Assembly (NCBI RefSeq): GCF_009870125.1
Contig: NC_046680.1
Span: 9,920,001 to 9,984,000 of the forward strand
Length of the DNA: 64,000 nt
Direction of reading: 5' to 3'
Source of the DNA: Drosophila pseudoobscura
Lineage: Eukaryota; Arthropoda; Insecta; Diptera; Drosophilidae
Part shown: positions 1 to 15,315 of the stretch, one piece after another
Numbering within the stretch: the first letter of the stretch is position 1
How the letters are laid out: the number at the start of each line of letters is the position of its first letter
Translations under genes and position numbers: made by a program
Notes under the pieces: generated by a model
What the model was told of the DNA's origin: nothing
Database searches by the model: none
What the model saw: the letters and a program-made list of their open reading frames with translations, nothing else

Positions 1-3000
1 GAGAACCAGCGCGGAGATCGAGTTCTGATTCAGATCTGTCTCGGCTGCTCGCACCTCAGGCTTGAAGTCCAGCTGGATGAACACTGAACCCCTGTCGGCT
101 ACAAAGCTGGTCGATGGCAGCTTATAGGTGTACGTCTTGTCCGACAGTGTCGACTGCAGCTCCACAAAATAGCTCTTGCCGTCGAGGGGAATTCGCGGAA
201 GGAATATAGTCATGCCTGGATTCAGGCGGGCCTTGGGATTCACTGGTGTGCCCACGCGCTGCGAGAACACCGGAGAGTCGGAGTTGCCACGACGGTACAT
301 TACAATGCGCAGAGTCTTGTAGTGATCGTTGAGAGTGGCCGTCACACGGGCCGTGATGTCCACAATCTTCAGAGGACTCATGGCCACCAGATTAATGTCG
401 CGCACGTCTTGATGGCCCACGCTGACCTCGTGCTCGTTGGGAAGAGATCGCTCTACTCTCTCGTTGTCGGGCACCACGCGAACTGAGTACTTGCAGCCAG
501 GCTGAAGGCCACGGATGCGATACTGTCCATTGGGCTCACTCGTGGCCTCCTCCTGCTGGCTGTGACAGCTCTCATCGGCGGTGGCCTTTACATTAACCTC
601 GGCAAAGGGCTGGCCATTAAGCGAAGTAATGGTGCCAAAGATGGAGTAGGCAAAGCGTTTCCCACTGTGGAAAAACAACATTGTTCAGCAAGGTATAGAC
701 TCCAGCTGAAACAAGAAGACTCACATGAGGGTGACTTGATTGGTCTCCCCATCCTTTATATCGATCATCTTGGAGTTCGGCTCGAACTTGTACTCCTTCA
801 TCATGGGTCGCAGATAGTATTGCGAGGGCGACAGCGAGTGGAAGTTGATGGCACCATCCTCTCCAGTCACAAGGTTCTTGCGATAGCTCTCCCCACCGCT
901 CAGCGACAGCAAGACACCGCCCAAGAGCTGACCCGCCTCGTCCTTCACAATTACGGAAATCTCGCACAGCTTGTGGGCACTGAACGATGCCGACTGACGA
1001 TTGTATTCGCTGAACACGTACGACTCCTTCTCCGCCTTCAGATCGAAGGCCATGCCCGCATCGATGGGGTTAAACTTGAACTCGCCAGTCACGGCGGTGA
1101 GTGTCTCGATGTCCTTCAGCGCGGGATGCTCGGGGAAGGACAGGGTAATCTTGGCATTCTTAATCGCCGGTACCACCTTGCCGCGCAATATCAGACCCCT
1201 AGTAGCCACAAAGTTGAAGGCAATGTCAACACAGTCGCTGCCGCCCACGATATCCTGGTTCTGTGGCGCAAAAAGCATCACATCGCTCACGGGTGTAATG
1301 TGGAGGACTTCCTCAGGCTTTAGATAGGTGTCGTAGCGGTAGGCGTACTTGCCATCTACCTTGTGCGACTCGGCCGTGGGCGTGATGGTCTCTTTGCCCA
1401 GTTTCTCTGATTCGAGAAGCAACTTGATGGAGTCAGCCGTTGGCTCCGTGGATAACACGCGAATGCCAGTCTTGTGGGCAACCGCATTGATGATCAGCGT
1501 CTGAAGTTGTTCTGGCTCTGGGGTGATGAACTTTGAAGGCAAAGATTCATCGTAAGTATGGCAGCCCTCAAGCTTGAAGTCGTAGCTGCCGTATTTCGAC
1601 ACACAGAAGGTGTTCACGCCGGATAGAATTTTCAGCGTTTCCGATGGTGCCTTTGCTTCCGTGGGTCCTGTAACGTGGGTATACCTCATCTGAATAGGGG
1701 AGAATGAACAGAACACTTAGCTTGCTTTGTGGCTTTTAGGAATTATCTTTTAACATCACTAACCAATGCCCGATGGCTGGAGATGATGGAGACCTCGTAG
1801 CCCTTGTGAATGAACGGCGGTGCATCCTCTTCGGCGGATGCAACGTTCAGGAAGACGCGCGTCGATTCATAGCAGAGATTTCCTTGGGGTATTGTCAGCT
1901 CGTACGGTCCGGGCAGCATGTCCTTAAATACAAATTTTCCACCTGGAAAGAATTCCACCAATAGTCAGCAGAGATACAGAGCCTCAAAGTCAGCACTTAC
2001 GATGAGCCTTGGCTTTCCATTTGTTAGTCGTTGGCTGGCCGGTGGCGTCGAGAGCCTGGAGCGTGACCTCGGCCCCGGTGCATGTGCCCGTGGCATCCGG
2101 CAAACACTGCAGCTCTCCGCGAATTTTGGCACGAAGCTGTGAGAAGGTTATGCCATTGATGGGCTCCCCCTTGACCTCGGTCTGCTGCTGCACGGGGAAG
2201 AATTGAACGCCACTGGCCTTGTCCGCATCCGTGGTGAGAACCTCTATGCTGAACTTACCGACAGGAAGAAAGGCGCACCAGGTACCGCTTCCCGCCTGTG
2301 TTTTAGTCGTTGTGTGGAAGGTGGAGCCAAGCTTCGTGAGACCCACTGCATAAGAATTCGTAGACACTACTTTGCCGCACACTTCGTAAGCGGAGGGAAC
2401 AATCGTCGGCAGCTCAACCGTGTTTATCTGGACCTTGACCTGCAATGGAGCAAACTGCAACTGTGGCGATTCAACTTCTATGTTGATGGTCCCCGCCTTG
2501 ATGTTCTGTAGCGTGTAGCTACCCTGGGCATCTGTTTCGGCCACCTTCTTGCCATTCAGCTTGACAATGGCCGACTTGAGTGGCGCGCCACCGGCAGAGC
2601 CCAAAACACGGCCCGAGATGGTGAATCCAGTTATCTTAAACTCTTCTTTCAGCTGCAGCGTATCCTTGCCCACTTCCACCTCCAGGAAATCGGGACTAAG
2701 GTGAAGTTTTAGCTTGGTGTTCTCGTTAATGGCCTGCAACAGGTATTTGCCAGAGGGTACGTTCTTGAATGTATATTCGCCAGATTTATCAATGAGGGTG
2801 TAGCAAGAGGCGGCAGACTCGTACTCGCTCCTGCCACTATTTGAAGCTGCGACAGAGGACTTGTCGCATTTTGGCACCAGAGCTTGCTGATGATTACAAA
2901 AGTCAGATTAATGATTCGATTGATTAGGCTTCATACACTCCACTTACTCCCTTTTTTTTGAACAAAGCCACGCCTAAGCTGCCAGGGAGTTGAGCACTTG

Positions 3001-3757
3001 TATCAAAGCGGCCATTGATATCGAAACCAGACACCACCAGAGAGTTTTCCGGCAGCTCTGTGTTGCCACTGACAACCACGACATCGTGCTCCGCCTTGGA
3101 GAAGTGCCACTTCGAGTGCGTGGCCTTAATTACATATTTTCCAGGGATGATAGGGGTGAACGAGAAGATGCCATTGATGTCTGTCTTTGTGCGCCTCACT
3201 TCGCCCTGTTCAGACTGAAGTTCTACATCTACATCACGTGCTCCGCCGCCAGTGGCCAGGCCCACTTTGCCGGTTATGCCGAAGCCCTTAAACACAAAGT
3301 TCACGTCTTTGCCCTGACTGCACACGTCATTCTTTCCATCGAAATTCAGTTCAACGTGCTCCGGCTCGAAGCTCCAGCCGGGCGGCGGGGATATGCTTAG
3401 CAGGTAGTCACCCTTATCATAAATGGGCAGGAAATAATAACCATTTGACGGCGAGCAATCAGTCTTATCCTTTAGCGAGCCTTGTTTCGTCAATCTGTGG
3501 TATCCGAAGTTGAAAGAATATGGCGGGTGAGCATTAATTTATTATTTAATTAGTGCCAGCACCGCACCATGCGCACAATCTTATCAGCGGGCAACGAAGT
3601 TTTCGGGAACTTACAGTTTGATCTCTACTTTGGAAAAGTCAATATCGGCATGGCTTTTTATAAAGCCGCCACAGCCTACCACTTCATTGGACTGTGCGTT
3701 TATTTCACCTAATAATTTAATTGATAAAATTAAAATAACGCCGGAAAAAAACCTCAT
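1..3757 (-). CDS. NOMO (nodal modulator) homologue, 3' end cut by window edge
   Basis: ER membrane protein; its vertebrate homologue works with nicalin/TMEM147 at the translocon and modulates Nodal signalling. Exons on the minus strand are 3615-3757, 2948-3494, 2001-2886, 1764-1942, 725-1689 and 1-664; phases close across all junctions, giving 1128 codons before the edge. The start is the ATG at 3757, followed by a hydrophobic signal peptide (MRFFSGVILILSIKLLG). The luminal part is a run of carboxypeptidase-regulatory-like/Ig-like beta modules with recurring G-Y/F-x-hydrophobic-G and LPGxY signatures (for example SGRVLGSAGGAPLKSA). The N-terminal block (TKQGSL...TDC, GDY, PPGWSFEPE) and the late block (GKRFAYSIFGTITSL) follow vertebrate NOMO in order. 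The missing part is the C-terminal membrane anchor and tail, since the last visible residues are just entering a hydrophobic stretch. Family call is firm; flies have a single copy as far as I know. Confidence 0.93.
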
Positions 3758-4334
3758 TTTGACTTAGAGGTGCAAGCCTATCGATAGTACGATCTATATA
3801 TCGAATTCGAATAGCATAAATGTTATCGGCATTTACCAACACTATTGACTCTATTTGTTTTGGCTATAAAAGATAGTTTATTTAGCTATTAAACAATACA
3901 AATCTGGCTTGACGACTTGCTTCAATTCATTGCTGCAGAAGTGTGTATTTAAGTAAATTATTTAACACAAAGGAAGGGGTGACAATGCAGTTGTACTCCA
4001 AAACAGCTGATAACTGATAACAAGCAGAAGATAGAAAGAATAAGAAAACCACCCCCGTAAAGGTCCCAGGGAAAGGGCGCGCGTTTGTCGAAAGCTGTGG
4101 CGGTTGGTTTCCTGCCTCATTCGCGACTTGCACTCGCTCCGGAATAGATTTCCCGAATACAACACATCACGACGCTGCTGCGACACGAGCACCAACAAAT
4201 GACTCTGTGGGAGCTGAAAATATTGATATAACCTGCACCCTCCTACCCGCCCGCCGACTATGGATTGGTAGCGTTGCACATTGCGAAATTCAAGCTATTC
4301 GTCATCGCCATCGTAGAGGAAATCCCCCGTCAGA
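3758..4334. promoter_or_regulatory. Divergent promoter between the NOMO and KIAA0930-family genes, with a DRE site
   Basis: These 577 bp separate two divergent start codons. A perfect DRE octamer, TATCGATA, lies at 3779-3786, 22 bp upstream of the NOMO ATG. DRE is bound by DREF and BEAF-32 and is typical of broadly expressed fly genes. No TATA box or strong Inr is obvious, which fits dispersed housekeeping initiation. Part of the span must be 5' UTR of both genes; the exact start sites cannot be read from the sequence. Confidence 0.6.
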
Positions 4335-8416
<4,082 letters not shown>

Positions 8417-9036
8417 TATTACATTCATTTGCGATTGTGATTTGCCTTTATGCTTTATAGTTCTCTTATCCCGTACATATGTGTATTCTTTATTCGATCG
8501 AGTGCCCCAGTCGTGTGATCAGTAGTTATCAGTTAACTCGTTGTGGTGTCTCCCAATCGCGTATTTCAGTTTATTTATCAGTTTATTCGCTTCGCTCACG
8601 ACGAACGTTGAGTTTCCTAAGCGCATTGTAGTCGATGCAGGCCAACCAACAAATTTATAAACTATATACAAGTATGAGGACGATAATGAAAAATGTTACC
8701 GGGAATATAGTAGATATGTAATTGTAATATTATTTGTAAATTTTACCACAAAATATATATATGTACTAATAGAAAACGGACATGACGGAGCGTACCTATA
8801 TTAAAGGAGCGAAGTAGCCGAAACCCTCACCCAATAGTAGTCTTAATCAGAAAGCGCGAGATCACCGGAGTGACATCCGGCTTCGGGCTGCTGCCCGACT
8901 TGAAGATCGCTCGGTTCTCCGGCTTAGTTAGTCAGTTGTTGTGCCTCGCCTGAAGCGGCTGCTTGTTCGCCTTCGCAGTAGTCCACCCGGAGCACTTTGA
9001 CCGTCAAACGATAACGCGAGAAACAAAGAAACTGAG
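8417..9036. other. 3' UTR of the KIAA0930-family gene and fat-spondin promoter/5' UTR
   Basis: AT-rich sequence to about 8780 is the likely 3' UTR; I see no perfect AATAAA there. A good initiator, TCAGTT, lies at 8932-8937 about 100 bp before the fat-spondin ATG and is the best start-site candidate. No TATA box is seen at the expected spacing. No ORF of note. Confidence 0.45.
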
Positions 9037-12000
9037 ATGGGGCAATCGCTGCTGCTGTTGCTTGCCTGCCTCGTTTACGTCTGGCAGACAATTAATGCAG
9101 CCTCCGCCTGTCCGCGTGCGCCCACCCACTTGCTTCATGGTCGGCGCACACGCGGTGACAATGGATACAAATTAATTGTGGCTGATGGACCCAATGGATA
9201 TGTACCCGGGAAGACGTATAATTGTAAGTAGCGAAGGTAGCGTAGCCTCTGGTTTCATAATCAGCTCTGTTCGGGTCACTTAAGGCCTACAAGCAAGAAG
9301 AGCGGAGCGATAAGAACCCAGAGCTCAGAGCAGATGTTTTTCATCTTTTCATTTCGATTCACGTTCCACTTGATACGAAATGGTGGTATATACGAGAATA
9401 ATAGAAAAGTGTGTACTTTATTTTTAACATGGCAATATGAAAATAGGCAGATTTAAATTACTACTAAAAAATCAATATAATAAACTTGAACTACGTTAAG
9501 GCGTAACATGATAAAAAGAAGATAACTGGATAAGAACTCGTCCAGGCGGTTCATGAACTTGACTGCTATGACCACTCTCCCCACGAATTAAGAGTGGAAG
9601 CAGTCTCATAAAAGCCTTTGTACACAATGATATACAAATCGCCTATTTATCGGCGCACTCGCTATACAATTTCACTAAATGGCATTGAGTGCTCTACAAA
9701 ATGGTTCACAAATTTAAAAAAAACTAATACTAAGTAATTATGTTTTGGCACGTTATGGCTTAAGATGTACTGTTTTGAGGTGTTTATCGTAGAAATAGAG
9801 GCGCTTGAAGGATTTACCACACTCGGAGCATGTAAACGCGTGTACAGCATGTACACTCTGGACATGTTTCTTGTAACGCGCTTCGTTGGGGAAAATCTCC
9901 TCACAGCACTCGCAAAAGTACACAGTCGGATTAATCTTTGGCAGAAAGTGAAACAGGAACATGTAGTGCTCAACGCTGTACGAAAGGGTCGCCTTCCTAA
10001 AGAACCTCTGATCGATCTGATACGCATACCACGAGTTAATTAAGTTTAGAATACGTTTTATCTCGTTCGTGGTCAAGTGGCAGTCAATCTCCCTGTTTAC
10101 CTCCTCGGTGAATGAGTTCAACTGCTCGGTTAGGCGTTGGTGTACTCCAATGGTCTTTGTTTTCCTGTAACTCCAGATTGTATCGTACGTATGATAGATT
10201 TTGCTAAACTTGGCCGCTGTTTTACGAAAGCTCTCCGACTGCTCAAAGGGCAGTTTATCCTCAAAGCAGGAATCTTTTAATACAAGCAACTGAAAATAAT
10301 TTGTTAGTTAATCCATTACAAAGCGATTTTTAAGACCTATTGCTTACCCCAACCGTCTTCAGCAGCCTAAGGTCTTCTTTCAGAGCATCCATTTCAGGCT
10401 TGACACCAATTTGGAGTTTAGTAAACTCCTTCTGTGGGCTTCCCATTTTTGTGGCGTTTTTCTGTGATTAAAAAGGATTTACATTACGCCTGGGATGTAT
10501 TTATCATCGGGCAAGCACTTACAACTTGGTCTTCCACTAGTGTGTTCTCAAAAGCATCGCTTTCTAGGGGCTCAGTCAACCGAAGGAGGCTGTCTAAATC
10601 CAACTTTGAGGTTTTCAAATCACTCCGGATATACTCTGTAACGCTCGCCGACAAACTAAAGTTCATGGAGCATCTATTCTGCTCTAATTTGGATCGTTTT
10701 GCATTGCCTTTCTCATTGGAGGAACTAGTTTCTTCAAAACTGTCTTTCGTACGTTTGTTGGCTTTTGCAGGACTTTCAACTTCTCCCGAACGAAGAATTC
10801 CTGAGCTTTCAGGAGATGTGTTTTCTCTTGTCATAGAAGACCTTCTCATGGGTTTCATAGCCTGAATTGGGCTACTGGAGATGACCGTTAGCGAAGATCT
10901 GCGCTCTGGACGCTTTGGGGGCTGATCCACTGCATTATTTGTGGTATTCAACTCTGATGGTTGTTGACTGGCAACACTTGAGATAATTATACTTTCCCAA
11001 AACGGTATATCCTTAGCTGACATTTTCATCTTCTGTTTTATATTGATGGGTGGCAGAATATCAACCCGCTCTATATTCACGGTTGATCTTCTAGCTACAG
11101 GCTGATGGGAGATGTTTCTGTCTGTCTTAACAGCTGTCCTACTGGGGCATGGACGAATGGATGGTTTTATCGTCGTAGACACCACATAAGGCTGTTCCGA
11201 ATCGAAATTGGGAGGGTTCGTAGATTCCAAGACAGCTGGAAGTTCATTTACTGAACTGTTTTCCAATAGAGAAGGCATTTTTGATTGTTTTGGTGGACCA
11301 GAAATGTTAGAGCTAAGAGAGTTATTCAATTTGGATCGCAGTTTGTTGAGCCCGGGACTTATCCTGTAAGTCTTTGCCTCGTATTTAGCCAATGGCTCAC
11401 GCAGACTAGCAGGAACCGAGGCGATAGAAGTGCTATTTGTAGTACTATTTCGATTAGTCAAAGCGGACAGGACCGATTTCTCCTTAACTAAAGATTTGGC
11501 TGTAGGCGAGGTTAACGCTGGCCTAATTAAACTAACATTAGCCGAAGTTTTGGCTGGCTTCATTTCACTAGACTGGATCGCTTGAGTTAACATAGCGCAG
11601 TTTTCTTTAGACTCCAATTTGTCACGTGGCAATTTTGTAGCTACAGCAGCGACTTGATAGCCAATGGCCACACCTGAGTTTTTGGACTCATTTTTTAATG
11701 ATGGTAATTCCTGCCTAATGCTGGTGCCTTTTAAAGGCAGACGCCTGTCATTTAGATTCATAACGACTGGCTTTGACACATCATTTTCAAGGGAGCGCAT
11801 GATACGCTTTTTTACGCTGCTTAGGCGCTGTTTGATCGCCTCCCTTTTGCGGGAGTGTCTGGTAATGTTGTAGCTCTTAAGGTCGCAGATGCTCGGTGGT
11901 TTTTCCACTCTCCCCGGCTTGCGGGCACAACGGAAACCTTTCGAGCTGTGGGCCTCTATCTCCTTCTCGGTGTAGTTTACTTTGGAGTACGTTTTCTTGA

Positions 12001-15000
12001 CGGGTGTTTCTGTTATGATAGGTTCTGCCTGGATTTTCCTCTCCGCACGGCAATGTACTGACTGGACAGTTTGGGAGCTGGGAGAAATGTCGCCCTCATC
12101 TTCAAGCAACATGGCTTCCACTTCTGCTAGAATATTTCTTGCGGCACATTTTTCCCCAATATCTACCGGTACAAAAGTATTTACCATTTAAAGTAAGTTA
12201 AAGAACCTGTCGCACTGGACTTACCTTCTGTCCGAGAATCCGGAGGAGTTTTTGAATACGACTGTTCGTGGCTGACATTATTCAGTCCATCGATATCCAC
12301 ATCGAATGCTGCCAGTGCATCCATTATTTCCAAATTATTTGCCAGGCACTCGGATGATCCTGGTTCCCCATCTGCATCTTCCATTTCGCCTGCCAATCCC
12401 GAGTCGCCGCTGCTGCAGCTGTTTGCCTGCGACTGTACATCATCTTCTGAGCTCTCCAAGGACATCAGTTCCTCGACTCTGTAAACATTCTGCTCCTTTG
12501 TGAATTGCAACACGTCGCTGTGGGACCACTGAAGGTGTCTCATGAACTCCGGCAGATGAGTGAAAATGTCTTTGCAGAAATGGCAGAACATGGCGACCAT
12601 GTTGTCCTTGGGCGAAACAACAACGTCCCCACATTTTTCAAAGTTCACATGTCCATCGCCCAGAATATCAAGAAACGAGGACATTTTTATAACAACACGA
12701 AGACTGAACAACAACAAAAAACGCGCGAACTCTTAAATCGAATGTTCCACAGCTGCTAATTCTCGTATCTAGTGTGACCGACCCTCAGAAATACACCAAA
12801 ATATATCGTCTCATATATATTCCTCCCCTAGCTGCAGATGACACTATCGAGTGAAGTAGAGTAATATTTTTAACCGCGAATTTTAAATATTTTCCAGTAC
12901 TCCTGCTCGGTTCCCGCACGCACTCAAAGGTGCAACATTTCACCCACTTCACCATTACTGCAGAGGCTCAAACTGGCGCCAGACGCCCCCAAGTGGCCAG
13001 TCCTCGACGAGTAGGCCGGTTCCAGCTATTTAGTGATTCGCTAACCCAATTCAATGATCGGTGTGTGAACACCGTCTCGGAGGCGGATGACTTGCCCAAG
13101 ACGGAAGTCCAGGTGATGTGGGTAGCTCCGGAGTCCGGATCTGGCTGCGTAGCACTCTCCGCCATGGTTTACGAGGGTCCGCGTGCGTGGTATGCGGATG
13201 ACGGCAACCTGTCGGCGGTGATGTGTGAGCGCAAGCCAGATGCTGCCACGGCTCAGAAGGAATGCTGCGCCTGCGACGAGGCCAAGTACAGCGTAAGTTG
13301 AATAGGAAGTGGTTGCGGTCCTTAAGGTAACTATAATCAATTGTACTGGTCCATTTACAGTTTGTCTTCGAGGGCATCTGGTCGAATGAGACGCATCCGA
13401 AGGACTATCCATTTGCCATCTGGTTGACCCACTTTTCGGACGTGATTGGGGCCTCGCACGAGTCCAACTTCTCATTTTGGGGCGAGAATCATATTGCGAC
13501 TGCCGGTTTTCGCTCGTTGGCCGAATGGGGATCGCCAGCAGCTCTGGAGACGGAGCTTCGAGCCAACGGGCCCAAGCTGCGTACGTTGATCAAAGCCGCA
13601 GGCCTCTGGTATCCGAATGTAAACGAGAACACCTCCTCCAAGTTCCGCGTGGATCGGAAGCATCCCAAGGTGTCTATGGTGTCGATGTTTGGTCCCTCCC
13701 CGGACTGGGTCGTGGGCATCAGTGGCGTTGACCTTTGCACTGACGACTGCAGCTGGAAGGAGTCTCTGGACTTCGATTTGTATCCCTGGGATGCTGGCAC
13801 TGACAGTGGGATCACTTACATGGTGACGTCTTAGATTTCTCGGATGCCTCGTCCAATTGCCTAATGTCCATTCTCCTGTAGTCGCCCAATTCAGAAACAC
13901 AGCCCCCGGAACGAATGTACCGCATTACGACAATGTACCCAGAGGATCCCCGTGCTCCTTTCTACAACCCGCAGAGCCGCGAGATGACGCCACTGGCCAA
14001 GTTGCATTTGCGCAGAGAGAAGATTGTCTCACGTAACTGCGATGATGAGTTCCTGCAAGCGCTCCAGCTGGAGGTGTCGGACGATGCAGAGGAGCAGGAC
14101 ACTCGCGGTAAGATGAAAGGAACTTCATATTTTATTTTAATGCTAACTACATCTTCTTATCCCCAGCTGAGTGCCGTGTTACCGACTATTCCACGTGGAG
14201 CCCATGCTCTGTGACCTGTGGCAAGGGCATCCGGATGCGCAGTCGGCAATATGTCTACCCCCAGCAGGCGGAGCAGACCAAGTGCAGTCGCCAATTGGTT
14301 TCCAAGGAGATGTGTGTGGCTGCGGTGGCCGAGTGCGCCGAAGGCTCATCCCCCAGCCGCGACCGAGACGAGGATGAGGGCGAGAACCTGGCCAACTCAC
14401 AGTCGTTGGTCAACGACAATGGCGAAGGAGCCGGTCTCTGCAAGACATCGCCCTGGAGCGTATGGTCCGAGTGTTCTGCCAGCTGCGGAATCGGAATCAC
14501 CATGCGGACTCGCACCTTTGTCAACCATCTGGGTCGCAAGCGCTGCCCGCACATCACCATCGTGGAGAAGAACAAGTGCATGCGGCCAGACTGCACCTAC
14601 GAGCAAGTGGAGCTGCCCGATCCGACTTGTCCCACCACACAGTGGAGTGATTGGAGCCCGTGCTCAGCCACCTGTGGTCGCGGCGTGACCATCCGCACCC
14701 GTCTCTTGTTGCTGGAGAACGGACCCGAGAAGGAGAACTGCACGCAGCGAATGGAGCTGCATCAACAGAAGGAGTGTGTTAACCCGCAGGACTGCCACAT
14801 CAATATGGAGCTGGCCAAGGACATTTGCGTTCAACAGCCGGACTCTGGTCCTTGCCGCGGCAGCTACCAGCGCTACGCCTTCAATCCGCACACCCATCGC
14901 TGCGATGCGTTCAGTTACGGCGGTTGCCGTGGAAACCGGAACAACTTCCTTACGGAGAACGACTGTCTGCACACCTGCAGCATGACAGGCTCCGCCTCGA

Positions 15001-15197
15001 GCACAGCTGACCAAGATGGCAATCTACCCAAAGGCTGCATCATGTCCGAGTGGGAAAATTGGTCGGCCTGTAGCGTCAGCTGCGGCGTCGGCTTCTCCGA
15101 GGGCCATCGCTTTGTCATAAGCGAGCCCAAGCATGGCGGCCAGTCCTGTCCCAAGCGTTTGGTCAAACATCGTCGCTGCACTATGCCCGCCTGCTAG
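9037..15197 (+). CDS. fat-spondin: F-spondin-like secreted matrix protein: Reeler, Spondin-N, 4 TSP1, 1 Kunitz
   Basis: Extracellular matrix protein. Exons: 9037-9223, 12898-13292, 13361-13822, 13882-14107, 14167-15197; 766 residues. A signal peptide (MGQSLLLLLACLVYVW) is followed by a Reeler domain (about 25-190) split by the first intron, a Spondin-N domain (about 195-375; VFEGIWSNETHPKDYP, later DLCTDDCSW), then thrombospondin type 1 repeats with WxxW C-mannosylation motifs and CSxTCG cores (TDYSTWSPCSVTCGKG; SPWSVWSECSASCGIG; TQWSDWSPCSATCGRG). A six-cysteine Kunitz/BPTI domain (about 643-697) follows, with Arg directly after the GPC cysteine in the P1 position, predicting a trypsin-type inhibitor. 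A fourth TSP1 (SEWENWSACSVSCGVG) ends the protein. The 3.67 kb first intron carries tef on the other strand. The symbol rests on domain order and locus memory. Confidence 0.93.
9224..9752. other. Intron 1 of fat-spondin, left part; tef 3' UTR
   Basis: AT-rich intronic sequence. The right part must carry the 3' UTR of tef on the minus strand; a minus-strand AATAAA (TTTATT on the plus strand, about 9417-9422) is a candidate cleavage signal. Nothing else recognised. Confidence 0.4.
9753..12684 (-). CDS. tef: C2H2 zinc-finger protein nested in the fat-spondin intron, probably teflon
   Basis: Teflon is needed in Drosophila males to hold autosomal homologues together in meiosis I. Exons on the minus strand: 12225-12684, 10523-12162, 10348-10461, 9753-10289; the 62 bp first intron and all phases close to 916 residues. 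It has one C2H2 finger near the N-terminus (C34, C37, H50, H55) and two adjacent C2H2 fingers at the extreme C-terminus (CECCEEIF...H; CSECGKSFKRLYFYDKH). The long middle is Ser/Thr/Lys-rich and predicted disordered. One N-terminal plus two C-terminal fingers, and a position next to Sply and fat-spondin, is what I know of teflon (53F). The start is the only in-frame ATG at the 5' end. An alternative acceptor inside exon 2 (before the GFRCARKPG segment, also phase 1) would shorten the protein by about 78 residues. Confidence 0.8.
12766..12800 (-). promoter_or_regulatory. Motif 1 / Motif 6-like core promoter of tef
   Basis: On the minus strand, CGGTCACACTA (12770-12780) is an exact match to core-promoter Motif 1 (YGGTCACACTR, the M1BP site), which in flies overlaps the start site. 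Just upstream of it on that strand is a Motif 6-like GTATTTCT. The element is 86 bp above the tef ATG, so the 5' UTR would be short and unspliced. Confidence 0.75.
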
Positions 15198-15258
15198 CCT
15201 TTCTTTTGGCAATCTAAATGCTCACCAATTACTGAATGTATGTCTCCACGGAGATTCA

Positions 15259-15264
15259 AATAAA
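15259..15264 (+). terminator. Polyadenylation signal AATAAA of fat-spondin
   Basis: A canonical AATAAA lies 62 bp after the fat-spondin stop. Only 118 bp separate this stop from the stop of the convergent TFIIIC gene, so the two 3' UTRs probably overlap or nearly touch. Confidence 0.7.
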
Positions 15265-15315
15265 CACATTTACATATTTTCACCTATTTTCTATTGATCA
15301 TCTTAAATACATATA

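Noticed and set aside
562..1323. Long plus-strand ORF (253 codons) opposite the NOMO gene
   Set aside because: It is the antisense shadow of conserved NOMO exons 5 and 6; no domain, and it crosses a real intron boundary.
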